A stretch of 31,205 bases of DNA. It comes from an uncultured Bacteroidales bacterium. Lineage in GTDB: Bacteria; Bacteroidota; Bacteroidia; Bacteroidales; UBA932. The translations under genes were made by a program, and so were the position numbers. Under the pieces are notes generated by a model that saw only the letters and a list, made by a program, of their open reading frames with translations, searched no databases and was not told the origin of the DNA. Positions within the stretch are counted from its first letter, which is position 1. Every line of letters starts with the position of its first letter. Shown here in pieces: positions 17,352 to 24,902 of this stretch. Where the stretch lies: positions 1 through 31,205 of the forward strand of contig CAKUPC010000023.1 of the NCBI GenBank assembly GCA_934675095.1, written 5' to 3'.

Positions 17352-17388
17352 TGCAACAGTTACCCTCTTTTTTCGGGAGGCTGTTGCA
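17352..17388. promoter_or_regulatory. Dyad upstream of the AraC-type regulator
   Basis: TGCAACAG (17352-17359) and CTGTTGCA (17381-17388) form perfect 8-base arms, with CCTC/GAGG pairing inside. The dyad ends two bases before a -7-like box. It could be an operator for autoregulation, or a hairpin ending the YitT transcript, though no T-run follows it. Extra TTGCAA and TTGCAT words flank it. Confidence 0.45.
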
Positions 17389-17390
17389 TT

Positions 17391-17398
17391 TATCTTTG
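17391..17398 (+). promoter_or_regulatory. Predicted -7 box of the AraC-type regulator
   Basis: TATCTTTG followed by CA fits TAnnTTTG. At the -33 distance there is only a T-run, not TTTG, so the promoter may be weak or depend on an activator. The leader would be about 50 bases to the ATG at 17455. Confidence 0.5.
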
Positions 17399-17454
17399 CA
17401 TTCGTAACCGGCTGGGATGTTCCGCCATGATAAAACTGCAAATAATTGAGTGAT

Positions 17455-18615
17455 ATGATTTCTTTGTCCATTTCCGTAATTGCACTGTCCGTAGTGGCAG
17501 TGTCGTTCCTGACCTTGCTGCTCCGTCCGGGATTCATTGTCCGCCGCATCGGCCTCAATGCATTCGTCAGAAAGTCTCCGCTTGTTGTCTCCGTGCTCTG
17601 TATGGGGCTGCTGCTGTCCGTCATGGATCTTGTTCTCGGCTTCCCGGAGCGCATGACCGCGGACATGACCCTTGCCGTGCTGCCGCTTGTCGTTCTTCCA
17701 TCCGGCGCTTCGGAACGGGACCGGATGAGGTTCTGCCTGTTTGTTCTGGCTCTCGGACTGGTCTCGCTGCTTTGCAGTGCCGCCTATGCCCTTGGATGGA
17801 TGCCGGACACTGCGCCTTTCCTGCACCCGCTTTCGGTATGCCTTGCCTCAGTGCTCGCCTTCGCCGGCTTTCTCGGCTACAACATCAGTCACATCAGGTC
17901 TTCTTCGGAGGACTTCGCGCCGCTGTCCGTTTCGGGATTCATCTCGGACATACTCTATCTCTGCACAGCAGCCCTGCTGCTGATTTTCTCGGCCATGTCC
18001 TGCTGGATGTCCGTCATGACCGGAGGCGAGTACCTGAAGCTGACGGGGGCGATTGACACAGCCTGCTTCGTATGCGTGTGCGCCGTGCTCGTGTGCAGCC
18101 TTTTCCGCCGTGCCGGGAGCCGTCATTTCCTCTTTCTCGAAAGGTTTGAACGCAGGCTTTCCAGAGAGATGGAGACCTGCATGAGCGACAGGGGCATCCG
18201 GACGGACAGAAAGGAGAATCTCTACCGCAATGTTTTCAGCCGAATCGAGGAATACTTCCGCTCGGAAAGTCCCTATCTCGACATGGAACTGAACATCGGC
18301 GAGGTGTCGGAACGGGTGTTCACGAACAAGGTCTATGTCTCGCGGGCAATCAGCGAATGCTCGGGCAGCAACTTCTGCCAGTACGTGAACGGCTACAGAA
18401 TCCGCTATGCCATGGACTGTTTCCGACGGAACCCTTCCCTCAGGGTCTCGGAACTGTCGGCCATGTCCGGCTTCCGTACCGTGGCTTCCTACAACATGGC
18501 GTTCCGGAAGATAGTGGGAGAGCTGCCCTCTGAATGGATGCGGCGCACGGGAGGCGTCATAAGGCGGAATGCGGCAAAGCTCGGCGCGGTGTCTCCCGTC
18601 ATGCAGGCGGTCTGA
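17455..18615 (+). CDS. Membrane-anchored AraC-type transcriptional regulator
   Basis: The 386-residue product has about seven hydrophobic segments in its N-terminal part (roughly residues 1-225), a short charged linker and a C-terminal AraC/XylS-type double helix-turn-helix (about 278-370; LNIGEVSERVFTNKVYVSR is the first HTH, LRVSELSAMSGFRTVASYN the second). The arrangement suggests a regulator held in the cytoplasmic membrane that binds DNA from there. The membrane part has no recognisable ligand-binding motif. I use the ATG at 17455 rather than the in-frame TTG at 17446. It is a single-gene unit with a dyad and a -7-like box upstream. Likely targets are itself and perhaps the neighbouring operon, but that is inference. 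Confidence 0.85.
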   Translation: MISLSISVIALSVVAVSFLTLLLRPGFIVRRIGLNAFVRKSPLVVSVLCMGLLLSVMDLVLGFPERMTADMTLAVLPLVVLPSGASERDRMRFCLFVLALGLVSLLCSAAYALGWMPDTAPFLHPLSVCLASVLAFAGFLGYNISHIRSSSEDFAPLSVSGFISDILYLCTAALLLIFSAMSCWMSVMTGGEYLKLTGAIDTACFVCVCAVLVCSLFRRAGSRHFLFLERFERRLSREMETCMSDRGIRTDRKENLYRNVFSRIEEYFRSESPYLDMELNIGEVSERVFTNKVYVSRAISECSGSNFCQYVNGYRIRYAMDCFRRNPSLRVSELSAMSGFRTVASYNMAFRKIVGELPSEWMRRTGGVIRRNAAKLGAVSPVMQAV

Positions 18616-18656
18616 GGCTTTCCGCCCCTCCCGCTGACCTTGGGGGAGTTTTCTGC

Positions 18657-18688
18657 CTTGCAGTTCTCGACTATTAGATGTATCTTTG
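18657..18688 (+). promoter_or_regulatory. Predicted ettA promoter
   Basis: CTTG (18657-18660), a 20-base spacer and TATCTTTG (18681-18688) fit the Bacteroidota -33/-7 pattern with one mismatch in the -33 box. Transcription would start near 18695, about 50 bases before the ettA ATG. Confidence 0.6.
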
Positions 18689-18746
18689 CAGTCCGTCCGG
18701 AGGCTGCCGCTCCCGGAACTTCACCACTTAAACACAGTTTCATCCT

Positions 18747-20423
18747 ATGGCGGACGAAAAGATAATTTTCTCGATGAATGGCGTGGGCAAGGTGCTCCCG
18801 CAGAACAACAGGGTAATACTCAAGGACATCTACCTGTCATTCTTCTATGGCGCCAAGATCGGCATCATCGGTCTGAACGGGTCCGGAAAATCCACTCTCA
18901 TGAAGATTATCGCCGGCATAGAGAAGCAGTATCAGGGCGAGGTCGTGTGGGCTCCGGGCTATTCCGTCGGCTATCTTGAGCAGGAACCTCAGATGGAGCC
19001 GTCCAAGACCGTCCTTGAGGTCGTTCAGGAGGGCGTGCAGGAAGTCATGGACGTACTGAAGGAGTATGAGGAGGTGAACCTGAAGTTCTGCGAGCCGATG
19101 TCGGACGACGAGATGACCGCGCTCATAGAGCGGCAGGGGGAACTGACGGAAAAAATCGAGCATCTTGGCGGCTGGGAGATTGACGCTAAGCTCGAAAGGG
19201 CAATGGACGCGCTCCAGTGTCCTCCTTCTGATGCCGTGGTAGCCAACCTCTCCGGAGGGGAGCGGCGCAGGGTGGCGCTTTGCCGGCTGCTTCTTCAGCA
19301 GCCTGACGTGCTGCTTCTCGATGAGCCTACCAACCATCTCGACACGGAGTCAATCCAGTGGCTGGAGGAGCATCTGCGCCAGTACAAGGGAACCGTCATA
19401 GCCGTGACCCACGACCGCTACTTCCTTGACAACGTCGCCGGGTGGATTCTTGAACTCGACAGGGGAGAGGGTATTCCATGGAAGGGCAACTACTCTTCAT
19501 GGCTCGACCAGAAGAGCAGGCGTCTCGCGATGGAGGAAAAGCAGGAGAGCAAGCGGCGCAAGACTCTCGAACGCGAGCTTGAATGGGTGAGGATGGCTCC
19601 TAAGGCTCGTCATGCAAAGTCAAAGGCTCGTCTCGGCGCATACGAGAAACTTTCCGCCGAGGACGGACGAGAGAAGGAGGCAAACCTTGAGATTTACATC
19701 CCGAACGGTCCGCGTCTCGGGAACAAGGTTATAGAGTTCCATGATGTTTCCAAGGGCTATGGCGACAGGCTGCTGTTCGAGCACCTCTCATTCGTGCTCC
19801 CTCCTGCAGGAATTGTCGGAGTCATCGGTCCTAACGGAGCCGGTAAGACGACCTTGTTCCGCCTTATCATGGGACTGGAAAAGCCTGATTCCGGGGAGAT
19901 TGTCATCGGAGACACGGTGAAGCTCGCCTACGTCGATCAGCAGCACAAGAGCATAGACCCGGACAAGACTGTCTATGAGACGATTGCCGAGAACTCGGAC
20001 TTCGTGAAGCTCGGCAAGAGGGAGGTTCCCGCGAGGGCATACGTCTCCCGGTTCAACTTCACCGGAGCCGACCAGGAAAAGCTCTGCGGCGTGCTCTCCG
20101 GCGGCGAGCGTAACCGTCTGCACCTTGCACTCACCCTCAAGGACGAGGGTAACGTGCTTCTTCTTGACGAGCCGACCAACGACGTGGATGTGAACACCAT
20201 CCGCGCCCTTGAGGAGGGACTTGAGAACTTCGCAGGCTGTGCCGTGGTCATCTCCCATGACCGCTGGTTCCTCGACCGAATCGCCACCCACATCCTCGCC
20301 TTCGAGGGCGACTCGCAGGTCTATTTCTTCGAGGGCAGCTATTCCGAATACGAAGAGAACAAGAAACGGCGCCTCGGCAGCGAGGAGCCGCATCGTTTCA
20401 AGTACAAGAAATTGATGGACTAG
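18747..20423 (+). CDS. ettA: ABC-F protein EttA, energy-dependent translational throttle
   Basis: EttA is a soluble ABC-F ATPase that binds the ribosomal E site and gates entry into elongation according to the ATP/ADP state. The 558-residue protein has two nucleotide-binding domains and no membrane segments. NBD1 has Walker A GLNGSGKST (42-50), signature LSGGE (168-172) and Walker B LLLDEPTNHLD (189-199). NBD2 has GPNGAGKTT, a second LSGGE and LLLDEPTNDVD. The arm insertion (about 100-145) and a Lys/Arg-rich linker between the domains are typical of EttA rather than Uup or YheS, and the length matches the E. coli protein. It has its own promoter. Its TAG stop overlaps the stop of convergent prfB within the palindrome CTAG. 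Confidence 0.95.
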   Translation: MADEKIIFSMNGVGKVLPQNNRVILKDIYLSFFYGAKIGIIGLNGSGKSTLMKIIAGIEKQYQGEVVWAPGYSVGYLEQEPQMEPSKTVLEVVQEGVQEVMDVLKEYEEVNLKFCEPMSDDEMTALIERQGELTEKIEHLGGWEIDAKLERAMDALQCPPSDAVVANLSGGERRRVALCRLLLQQPDVLLLDEPTNHLDTESIQWLEEHLRQYKGTVIAVTHDRYFLDNVAGWILELDRGEGIPWKGNYSSWLDQKSRRLAMEEKQESKRRKTLERELEWVRMAPKARHAKSKARLGAYEKLSAEDGREKEANLEIYIPNGPRLGNKVIEFHDVSKGYGDRLLFEHLSFVLPPAGIVGVIGPNGAGKTTLFRLIMGLEKPDSGEIVIGDTVKLAYVDQQHKSIDPDKTVYETIAENSDFVKLGKREVPARAYVSRFNFTGADQEKLCGVLSGGERNRLHLALTLKDEGNVLLLDEPTNDVDVNTIRALEEGLENFAGCAVVISHDRWFLDRIATHILAFEGDSQVYFFEGSYSEYEENKKRRLGSEEPHRFKYKKLMD

Positions 20424-21535
20424 TTGTTCATTAAGAAACTTTTCATGAAATCATTTAAATCGCCGTCGAGAACACCCTGGGTGTCGGAGGTCTCGTGGCC
20501 GGTGCGGAGATCCTTGACCATCTTGTAGGGGTGGAGGACATAGCTCCGGATTTGGGAACCCCACTCGATTTTCTTCTTCTGGCCTTCGAGTTCGGCCTGC
20601 TTTTCCTGACGCTTCTTGAGTTCGAGGTCGTACAGACGTGACTTGAGGATGCGCAGGGCGTTCTGCCTGTTGTCGAGCTGGGAGCGGGTCTCGGTGTTCT
20701 CGACCACGATTCCGGTCGGAAGGTGCCGTACCCTCACTCCGGTCTCCACCTTGTTGACGTTCTGGCCGCCCGCGCCGCTGGAACGGTAGGTGTCCCATTC
20801 GAGGTCAGCGGGGTTTATCTCGATTTCTATACTGTCATCAACGAGCGGATAGACGAAGACGGACGAGAACGTCGTCTGCCGCTTGCCCTGCGCGTTGAAC
20901 GGGGATATGCGGACAAGCCTGTGGACTCCGCTCTCGGCCTTGAGGTAGCCGAAGGCATAGTCTCCCTCCACCTGGATCGTGGCGGACTTGATGCCTGCGT
21001 CCTCTCCTTCAAGCAGGTCGGTGACCGTTGTCTTGTAGCCGTTGCGCTCCGCCCAGCGGAGATACATTCTCATGAGCATGGCGCTCCAGTCGTTCGCCTC
21101 GGTCCCGCCCGCTCCCGAGTTTATCGTGAGCACGGCCCCGAGCGAGTCCCCCTCCTCTCCGAGCATATTCCTGAGCTCCAGTTCCTCGACTGTCTTGACC
21201 GCATCCGCGTATGCCTGCGCGAGTTCCTTCTCCTCCTCGGTCTCCACGGTCTCGTCATCGGAGGCCTTCGCCCCGGAGGCTTCCTTCGCGAACTCATACA
21301 GGACGTCGAGGTCATCCACGGCGGAAGATGCCCTGTCGTAGCCATCGACCCAGAACTTGAGCCCGGCCGTCTCCTTCAGGAACGCCTCGGCCGCCTTGGG
21401 ATCGTTCCAGAAATCAGGCTCAGCAGCCTTTTCCTGACGTTCCGACACCATGCCGCGCTTTTCCTCGACATTGACGCATTTTCCCAGCACTTCGACCCTT
21501 TCACGAAGTTCACGTATCTGTTCGTTCGAAATCAT
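20420..21535 (-). CDS. prfB: Peptide chain release factor 2
   Basis: RF2 recognises UAA and UGA stop codons and triggers peptide release on the ribosome. The 371-residue protein has the codon-recognition tripeptide SPF (211-213) and the catalytic GGQ motif (256-258, SSGAGGQNVNK). The frame is open from the ATG at 21535, so the programmed +1 frameshift found near codon 26 in many prfB genes is absent. At that place the protein reads VLGKCVNVEEK with no UGA and no slippery CTTTGA. The start is preceded by AGGA at normal spacing. It lies 23 bases after corA, probably in the same transcript, and is convergent with ettA, sharing four bases. Confidence 0.96.
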   Translation of the reverse strand: MISNEQIRELRERVEVLGKCVNVEEKRGMVSERQEKAAEPDFWNDPKAAEAFLKETAGLKFWVDGYDRASSAVDDLDVLYEFAKEASGAKASDDETVETEEEKELAQAYADAVKTVEELELRNMLGEEGDSLGAVLTINSGAGGTEANDWSAMLMRMYLRWAERNGYKTTVTDLLEGEDAGIKSATIQVEGDYAFGYLKAESGVHRLVRISPFNAQGKRQTTFSSVFVYPLVDDSIEIEINPADLEWDTYRSSGAGGQNVNKVETGVRVRHLPTGIVVENTETRSQLDNRQNALRILKSRLYDLELKKRQEKQAELEGQKKKIEWGSQIRSYVLHPYKMVKDLRTGHETSDTQGVLDGDLNDFMKSFLMNN

Positions 21536-21558
21536 ATATATTCCTGATAATTATTTTT

Positions 21559-22512
21559 TTACAGCATCTTGCGTTTCTTGAAGATGAGGAACACCACCAC
21601 GAACGAGAGCACCATCAGCGAAACGATGATGACCCAGTTCCACTGCGTATCTCCCGGAATCATCGGCAGGGCGACGTTCATTCCGTAAAACGATGCTATG
21701 AGAGTCGGAGGCATCAGAAGGAGCGACACGAGCGTGAAGACCTTCATTATCTTGTTCTGGTCGAGGTTGATGATACCGATGACGGTGTTCTGGAGATACT
21801 CGAGACGGTCGAAGCCGAAGTTCGTGTGGTTCACGAGGGAGGAGATATCCTTGAGCATGATGTTCAGCTTGTTCTGGACGCTCTTGGGACATTTCTGGGA
21901 CTTGAGTATGCTTGAAATCACGCGCTGCTTATCGACGATGCTCTCGCGCAGGACTATCGTGTTCTCCTGCAGTCTGTTGATGTCGAGAAGGAATTCCTCG
22001 TTGATGTCCTCGCCGAGGCTGACCTTCTTGTTGTACTGCGAGATTTCCTTTGAAAGGATCTCGATCATGTCGGCGTCCGAGTCGATGCGCTGCTCCAGAA
22101 TGCTGTTGAACACAGTGAATCCGTTCGGATACATCTTCGGGAACACGTTGAGCCGCCGCTGGAGTTCCGTGAAACTGCGGAGCTGAACCTCACGGAGCGT
22201 CGTGAGTATGTTGCCCTTCAATATGAAGGATACAGTCTCCATCGCATATTCCTCAGGCCCCGGGATTACGAAGTTCGTGTTCGCGAATATCGCGTCTTCA
22301 GTCTCCGAAAAACGAGATGATGACTCAATCTCCTCGGCTGTCGCGCGGCTCTGAATCATGGTTCCGAGAAACGCCTCCACAGCCCGCTTTTCCTCACCGG
22401 TAGGCGTGAGAAGGTCAATCCAGACCACATCCGAGATGTTTATCGCAGAGAAGTCGGTCTCTGTCTGGGAGACCTGCATCTGTCCGTTCACCCTGTAGAA
22501 GATTTCTACCAT
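21559..22512 (-). CDS. corA: CorA family magnesium/divalent cation transporter
   Basis: CorA proteins are homopentameric channels for Mg2+ (and Co2+ or Ni2+) in the cytoplasmic membrane. The 317-residue product has the long cytoplasmic alpha/beta and helical domain (about 1-250) and then two transmembrane segments. The first ends in the selectivity motif YGMN (276-279), and the C-terminus is positively charged (FKKRKML), as the family requires. I start it at the ATG at 22512 (MVEIFYRV); the open frame continues upstream to 22584, but that part is outside the family. A -7-like box on the minus strand lies about 90 bases upstream. prfB follows 23 bases downstream. Confidence 0.94.
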   Translation of the reverse strand: MVEIFYRVNGQMQVSQTETDFSAINISDVVWIDLLTPTGEEKRAVEAFLGTMIQSRATAEEIESSSRFSETEDAIFANTNFVIPGPEEYAMETVSFILKGNILTTLREVQLRSFTELQRRLNVFPKMYPNGFTVFNSILEQRIDSDADMIEILSKEISQYNKKVSLGEDINEEFLLDINRLQENTIVLRESIVDKQRVISSILKSQKCPKSVQNKLNIMLKDISSLVNHTNFGFDRLEYLQNTVIGIINLDQNKIMKVFTLVSLLLMPPTLIASFYGMNVALPMIPGDTQWNWVIIVSLMVLSFVVVFLIFKKRKML

Positions 22513-22598
22513 GTCCTGCCTCGTTTTGTTCCGGCAAACTGTCGGATGGGTTTCACTTCTGGAATATGCCGCTTCGCGACGCAAGGAAAAACGGCGCG

Positions 22599-22606
22599 CA
22601 AATATA
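22599..22606 (-). promoter_or_regulatory. Predicted -7 box for corA-prfB
   Basis: On the minus strand, 22606-22599 reads TATATTTG followed by C, matching TAnnTTTG. No good -33 TTTG is visible at the expected spacing. The leader would be about 80 bases. Confidence 0.45.
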
Positions 22607-22657
22607 AGACTTTTTTCCGTAATTCGCCACCCCTCCGGAACAATTCCCGCTTTTTTG

Positions 22658-22807
22658 TTATTCCTTCAGCCGGGAGTCGATGATGATGGTGACGGGGCCG
22701 TCGTTGAGGAGGGAGACCTGCATGTCGGCCCCGAAGACTCCGCGGCCGACTTCCTTGCCGTCAATGCTGACCGAGGCATTTCTCACTCTTTGAATCACTA
22801 CGCGCAT
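22658..22807 (-). pseudogene. dtd: D-aminoacyl-tRNA deacylase remnant with large in-frame internal deletion
   Basis: Full-length Dtd (about 150 residues) removes D-amino acids from mischarged tRNA. This frame encodes only 49 residues. The first 22 or so match the Dtd N-terminus ([17 protein letters not shown]) and the rest match its extreme C-terminus ([20 protein letters not shown]), joined at about [10 protein letters not shown]. Roughly 90-100 central residues, including the catalytic SQFTL region, are missing, while the GPVT motif remains. The frame is intact from ATG to TAA, so a short peptide could still be made, but it cannot have deacylase activity. A -7-like box is still present upstream (22845-22836). 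Recent deletion or an assembly collapse are both possible. Confidence 0.85.
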
Positions 22808-22835
22808 ATTCCAAAATCTAAAATCAAACTCATTT

Positions 22836-22845
22836 TGCAAAGATA
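22836..22845 (-). promoter_or_regulatory. Predicted -7 box of the dtd remnant
   Basis: The minus strand 22845-22836 reads TATCTTTGCA, a full match to TAnnTTTG plus the frequent CA. A convincing -33 box is lacking. It implies that the truncated dtd locus may still be transcribed. Confidence 0.45.
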
Positions 22846-22913
22846 CGGGCAAATTTTTTCCTTAAAAGAATGTTTCTGAAAATATTTTAATGGATTTTAG
22901 GTGTGTGCAACTG

Positions 22914-22944
22914 TTTGACAATCCGATAATTTTGCCTATATTTG
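22914..22944 (+). promoter_or_regulatory. Predicted rpsA promoter
   Basis: TTTG (22914-22917), a 19-base spacer and TATATTTG (22937-22944) form the cleanest Bacteroidota-type promoter in the window. The expected start lies near 22951, giving an rpsA leader of about 90 bases. Confidence 0.75.
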
Positions 22945-22975
22945 CAGACTTTTTGTCGGGGAGAGGCGCGGCTTT

Positions 22976-22994
22976 GACTGCAAGTCTTTGAGAC
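22976..22994 (+). other. Mutually exclusive small hairpins in the rpsA leader
   Basis: GACT-GCA-AGTC (22976-22986) and GTCT-TTG-AGAC (22984-22994) share the bases GTC, so only one can form at a time. S1 is known to control its own synthesis in Proteobacteria. Whether this leader takes part in such control is speculation. Confidence 0.25.
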
Positions 22995-23043
22995 ATAAGT
23001 TATTGTAATAATGTTAAACCCCTAATTAGTTCAAAAAACAATT

Positions 23044-24891
23044 ATGGAAGAAATTAAGGTTGCTGAGCAGGAGTCACCGGCAGTTGAGGCTGCTGAGGCT
23101 CGTGTGGAGGCAGAAGAAACCAAGAAGCAGCCCGCAGTGAGCAACGCTTCAGTGAAGCCTGAGGACTTCGACTGGGACGCGTTCGAAAACGAGGGCGTGT
23201 ATGGCGACCGCAAGGCGGATGCCGCTGAGTATGAGAAGACCCTTTCAAAGGTCGTAGAGGGCGAGGTCGTAGAGGGCACCGTCACGGCGATCGGAAAGAG
23301 GGAGGTCGTTGTCAACATCGGCTACAAGAGCGAGGGCGTCATCATGGCTCCCGAGTTCCGCTACAATCCTGACCTCAAGGTCGGAGACACAGTGGAGGTC
23401 TATGTCGAGAACACCGAGGACAAGAAGGGACAGCTCGTCCTTTCACACAAGAAGGCACGCCAGCTGCGCTCTTGGGATATGGTCAACGAGGCATTCAACA
23501 ACAACGAGATTGTCAAGGGTTATGTCAAGACTCGCACGAAGGGCGGCATGATCGTCGATGTGTTCGGAATCGAGGCATTCCTCCCGGGCTCACAGATCGA
23601 CGTGAAGCCTATCCGCGACTACGACCAGTTCGTTGACACGACAATGGACTTCAAGATTGTCAAGATCAATCAGGAATTCCGCAACGTCGTCGTTTCACAC
23701 AAGGCACTCATCGAGGCTGAAATCGAGGCTCAGAAGAGCGAGATCATCAGCAAGCTCGAAAAGGGACAGGTGCTTGAGGGTACTGTCAAGAACATCACCA
23801 ACTATGGCGTGTTCGTCGATCTCGGCGGTGTTGACGGTCTCATCCACATCACTGACCTTTCATGGGGCAGAATCAACCACCCTGAGGAGGTCGTTTCACT
23901 CGACCAGAAGATTAACGTCGTCATCCTCGACTTCGACGAGAACAAGAAGAGAATCGCCCTCGGTCTCAAGCAGCTCCAGCCGCATCCTTGGGAGGCTCTT
24001 GATCCGAACCTCAAGGTCGGCGACAAGGTTAAGGGCAAGGTCGTTCTCATCGCTGACTACGGCGCATTCGTTGAGATTGAGCCGGGCGTAGAGGGACTTA
24101 TCCATGTGTCCGAGATGTCCTGGTCTCCAAGGCTCCGCGTCGCACAGGACTTCCTTAAGGTCGGCGACGAGGTTGAGGCTCAGATTCTTACTCTCGACAG
24201 GGAGGAGAAGAAGATGTCCCTCGGTCTCAAGCAGCTCGTCGAGAACCCTTGGGAGAACATCCGCGAGAAATATCCTGTAGGCTCAAAGCACACTGCAACT
24301 GTACGCAACATCACCAACTTCGGCGTGTTCGCCGAGCTTGAGGAGGGCATCGAGGGACTCGTTCACATCAGCGACCTCTCATGGAACAAGATCAAGCATC
24401 CTTCAGAGCTCGTTGCTCCTGGCGACAAGATTGACGTTGTCATCCTCGACTTCGATGAGGACAACCACAAGCTCAGCCTCGGTCACAAGCAGCTCCTCCC
24501 TAACCCTTGGGATGAGATTGAGGAGAAGTACAGCGTAGGTACTGTAGTTGAGGCCAAGATTGCCGAACTCAAGGACAAGTTCGCCGTCATCGCACTTGAC
24601 CCGGCTGTGGAGGCTATCTGCTTCAACAGGGAGCTTGTTAAGGAAGACGGCACTCAGCCGACTGTAGGCGAGACTCTTCCGTTCAAGGTTGTCGAGCTCA
24701 AGCGCTCAATGAAGAGGGTTGTTCTTTCTCATGTGAAGACTTATTCTGAGGCTAAGGCCGAGCGTGTCGCCACTGAGGCAGACAACACCAAGAAGGCTGT
24801 CAAGAAGATTAACTCAAACGTCGAGAAGACCACTCTCGGTGACATCGACGCTCTTGCCGCCCTCAAGGAGAAGTTCGAGAAAGGCGAGTAA
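23044..24891 (+). CDS. rpsA: 30S ribosomal protein S1
   Basis: S1 binds mRNA on the small ribosomal subunit and aids initiation on structured or SD-poor messages, which fits the weak SD sequences here. The 615-residue product has an acidic N-terminal extension (about 1-70) and six S1 (OB-fold) repeats. The first two and the sixth are divergent. Repeats three to five are close to consensus (for example GTVKNITNYGVFVDLGGVDG, followed by LIHITDLSW). The length and repeat number match Bacteroidota S1. The ATG at 23044 follows an A-rich stretch without SD. A strong promoter and a leader of about 90 bases precede it. Only 11 bases separate it from rnz. Confidence 0.96.
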   Translation: MEEIKVAEQESPAVEAAEARVEAEETKKQPAVSNASVKPEDFDWDAFENEGVYGDRKADAAEYEKTLSKVVEGEVVEGTVTAIGKREVVVNIGYKSEGVIMAPEFRYNPDLKVGDTVEVYVENTEDKKGQLVLSHKKARQLRSWDMVNEAFNNNEIVKGYVKTRTKGGMIVDVFGIEAFLPGSQIDVKPIRDYDQFVDTTMDFKIVKINQEFRNVVVSHKALIEAEIEAQKSEIISKLEKGQVLEGTVKNITNYGVFVDLGGVDGLIHITDLSWGRINHPEEVVSLDQKINVVILDFDENKKRIALGLKQLQPHPWEALDPNLKVGDKVKGKVVLIADYGAFVEIEPGVEGLIHVSEMSWSPRLRVAQDFLKVGDEVEAQILTLDREEKKMSLGLKQLVENPWENIREKYPVGSKHTATVRNITNFGVFAELEEGIEGLVHISDLSWNKIKHPSELVAPGDKIDVVILDFDEDNHKLSLGHKQLLPNPWDEIEEKYSVGTVVEAKIAELKDKFAVIALDPAVEAICFNRELVKEDGTQPTVGETLPFKVVELKRSMKRVVLSHVKTYSEAKAERVATEADNTKKAVKKINSNVEKTTLGDIDALAALKEKFEKGE

Positions 24892-24902
24892 TTCCTCTCG
24901 GA

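Noticed and set aside
18747..20423. Antibiotic-resistance type ABC-F protein
   Set aside because: The arm, linker and length are those of EttA, and the long interdomain linker of resistance factors is absent.
23250..23282. Direct repeat of about 12 bases inside rpsA
   Set aside because: It encodes the repeated residues VVEGEVVEG in the coding frame and is explained by protein sequence.
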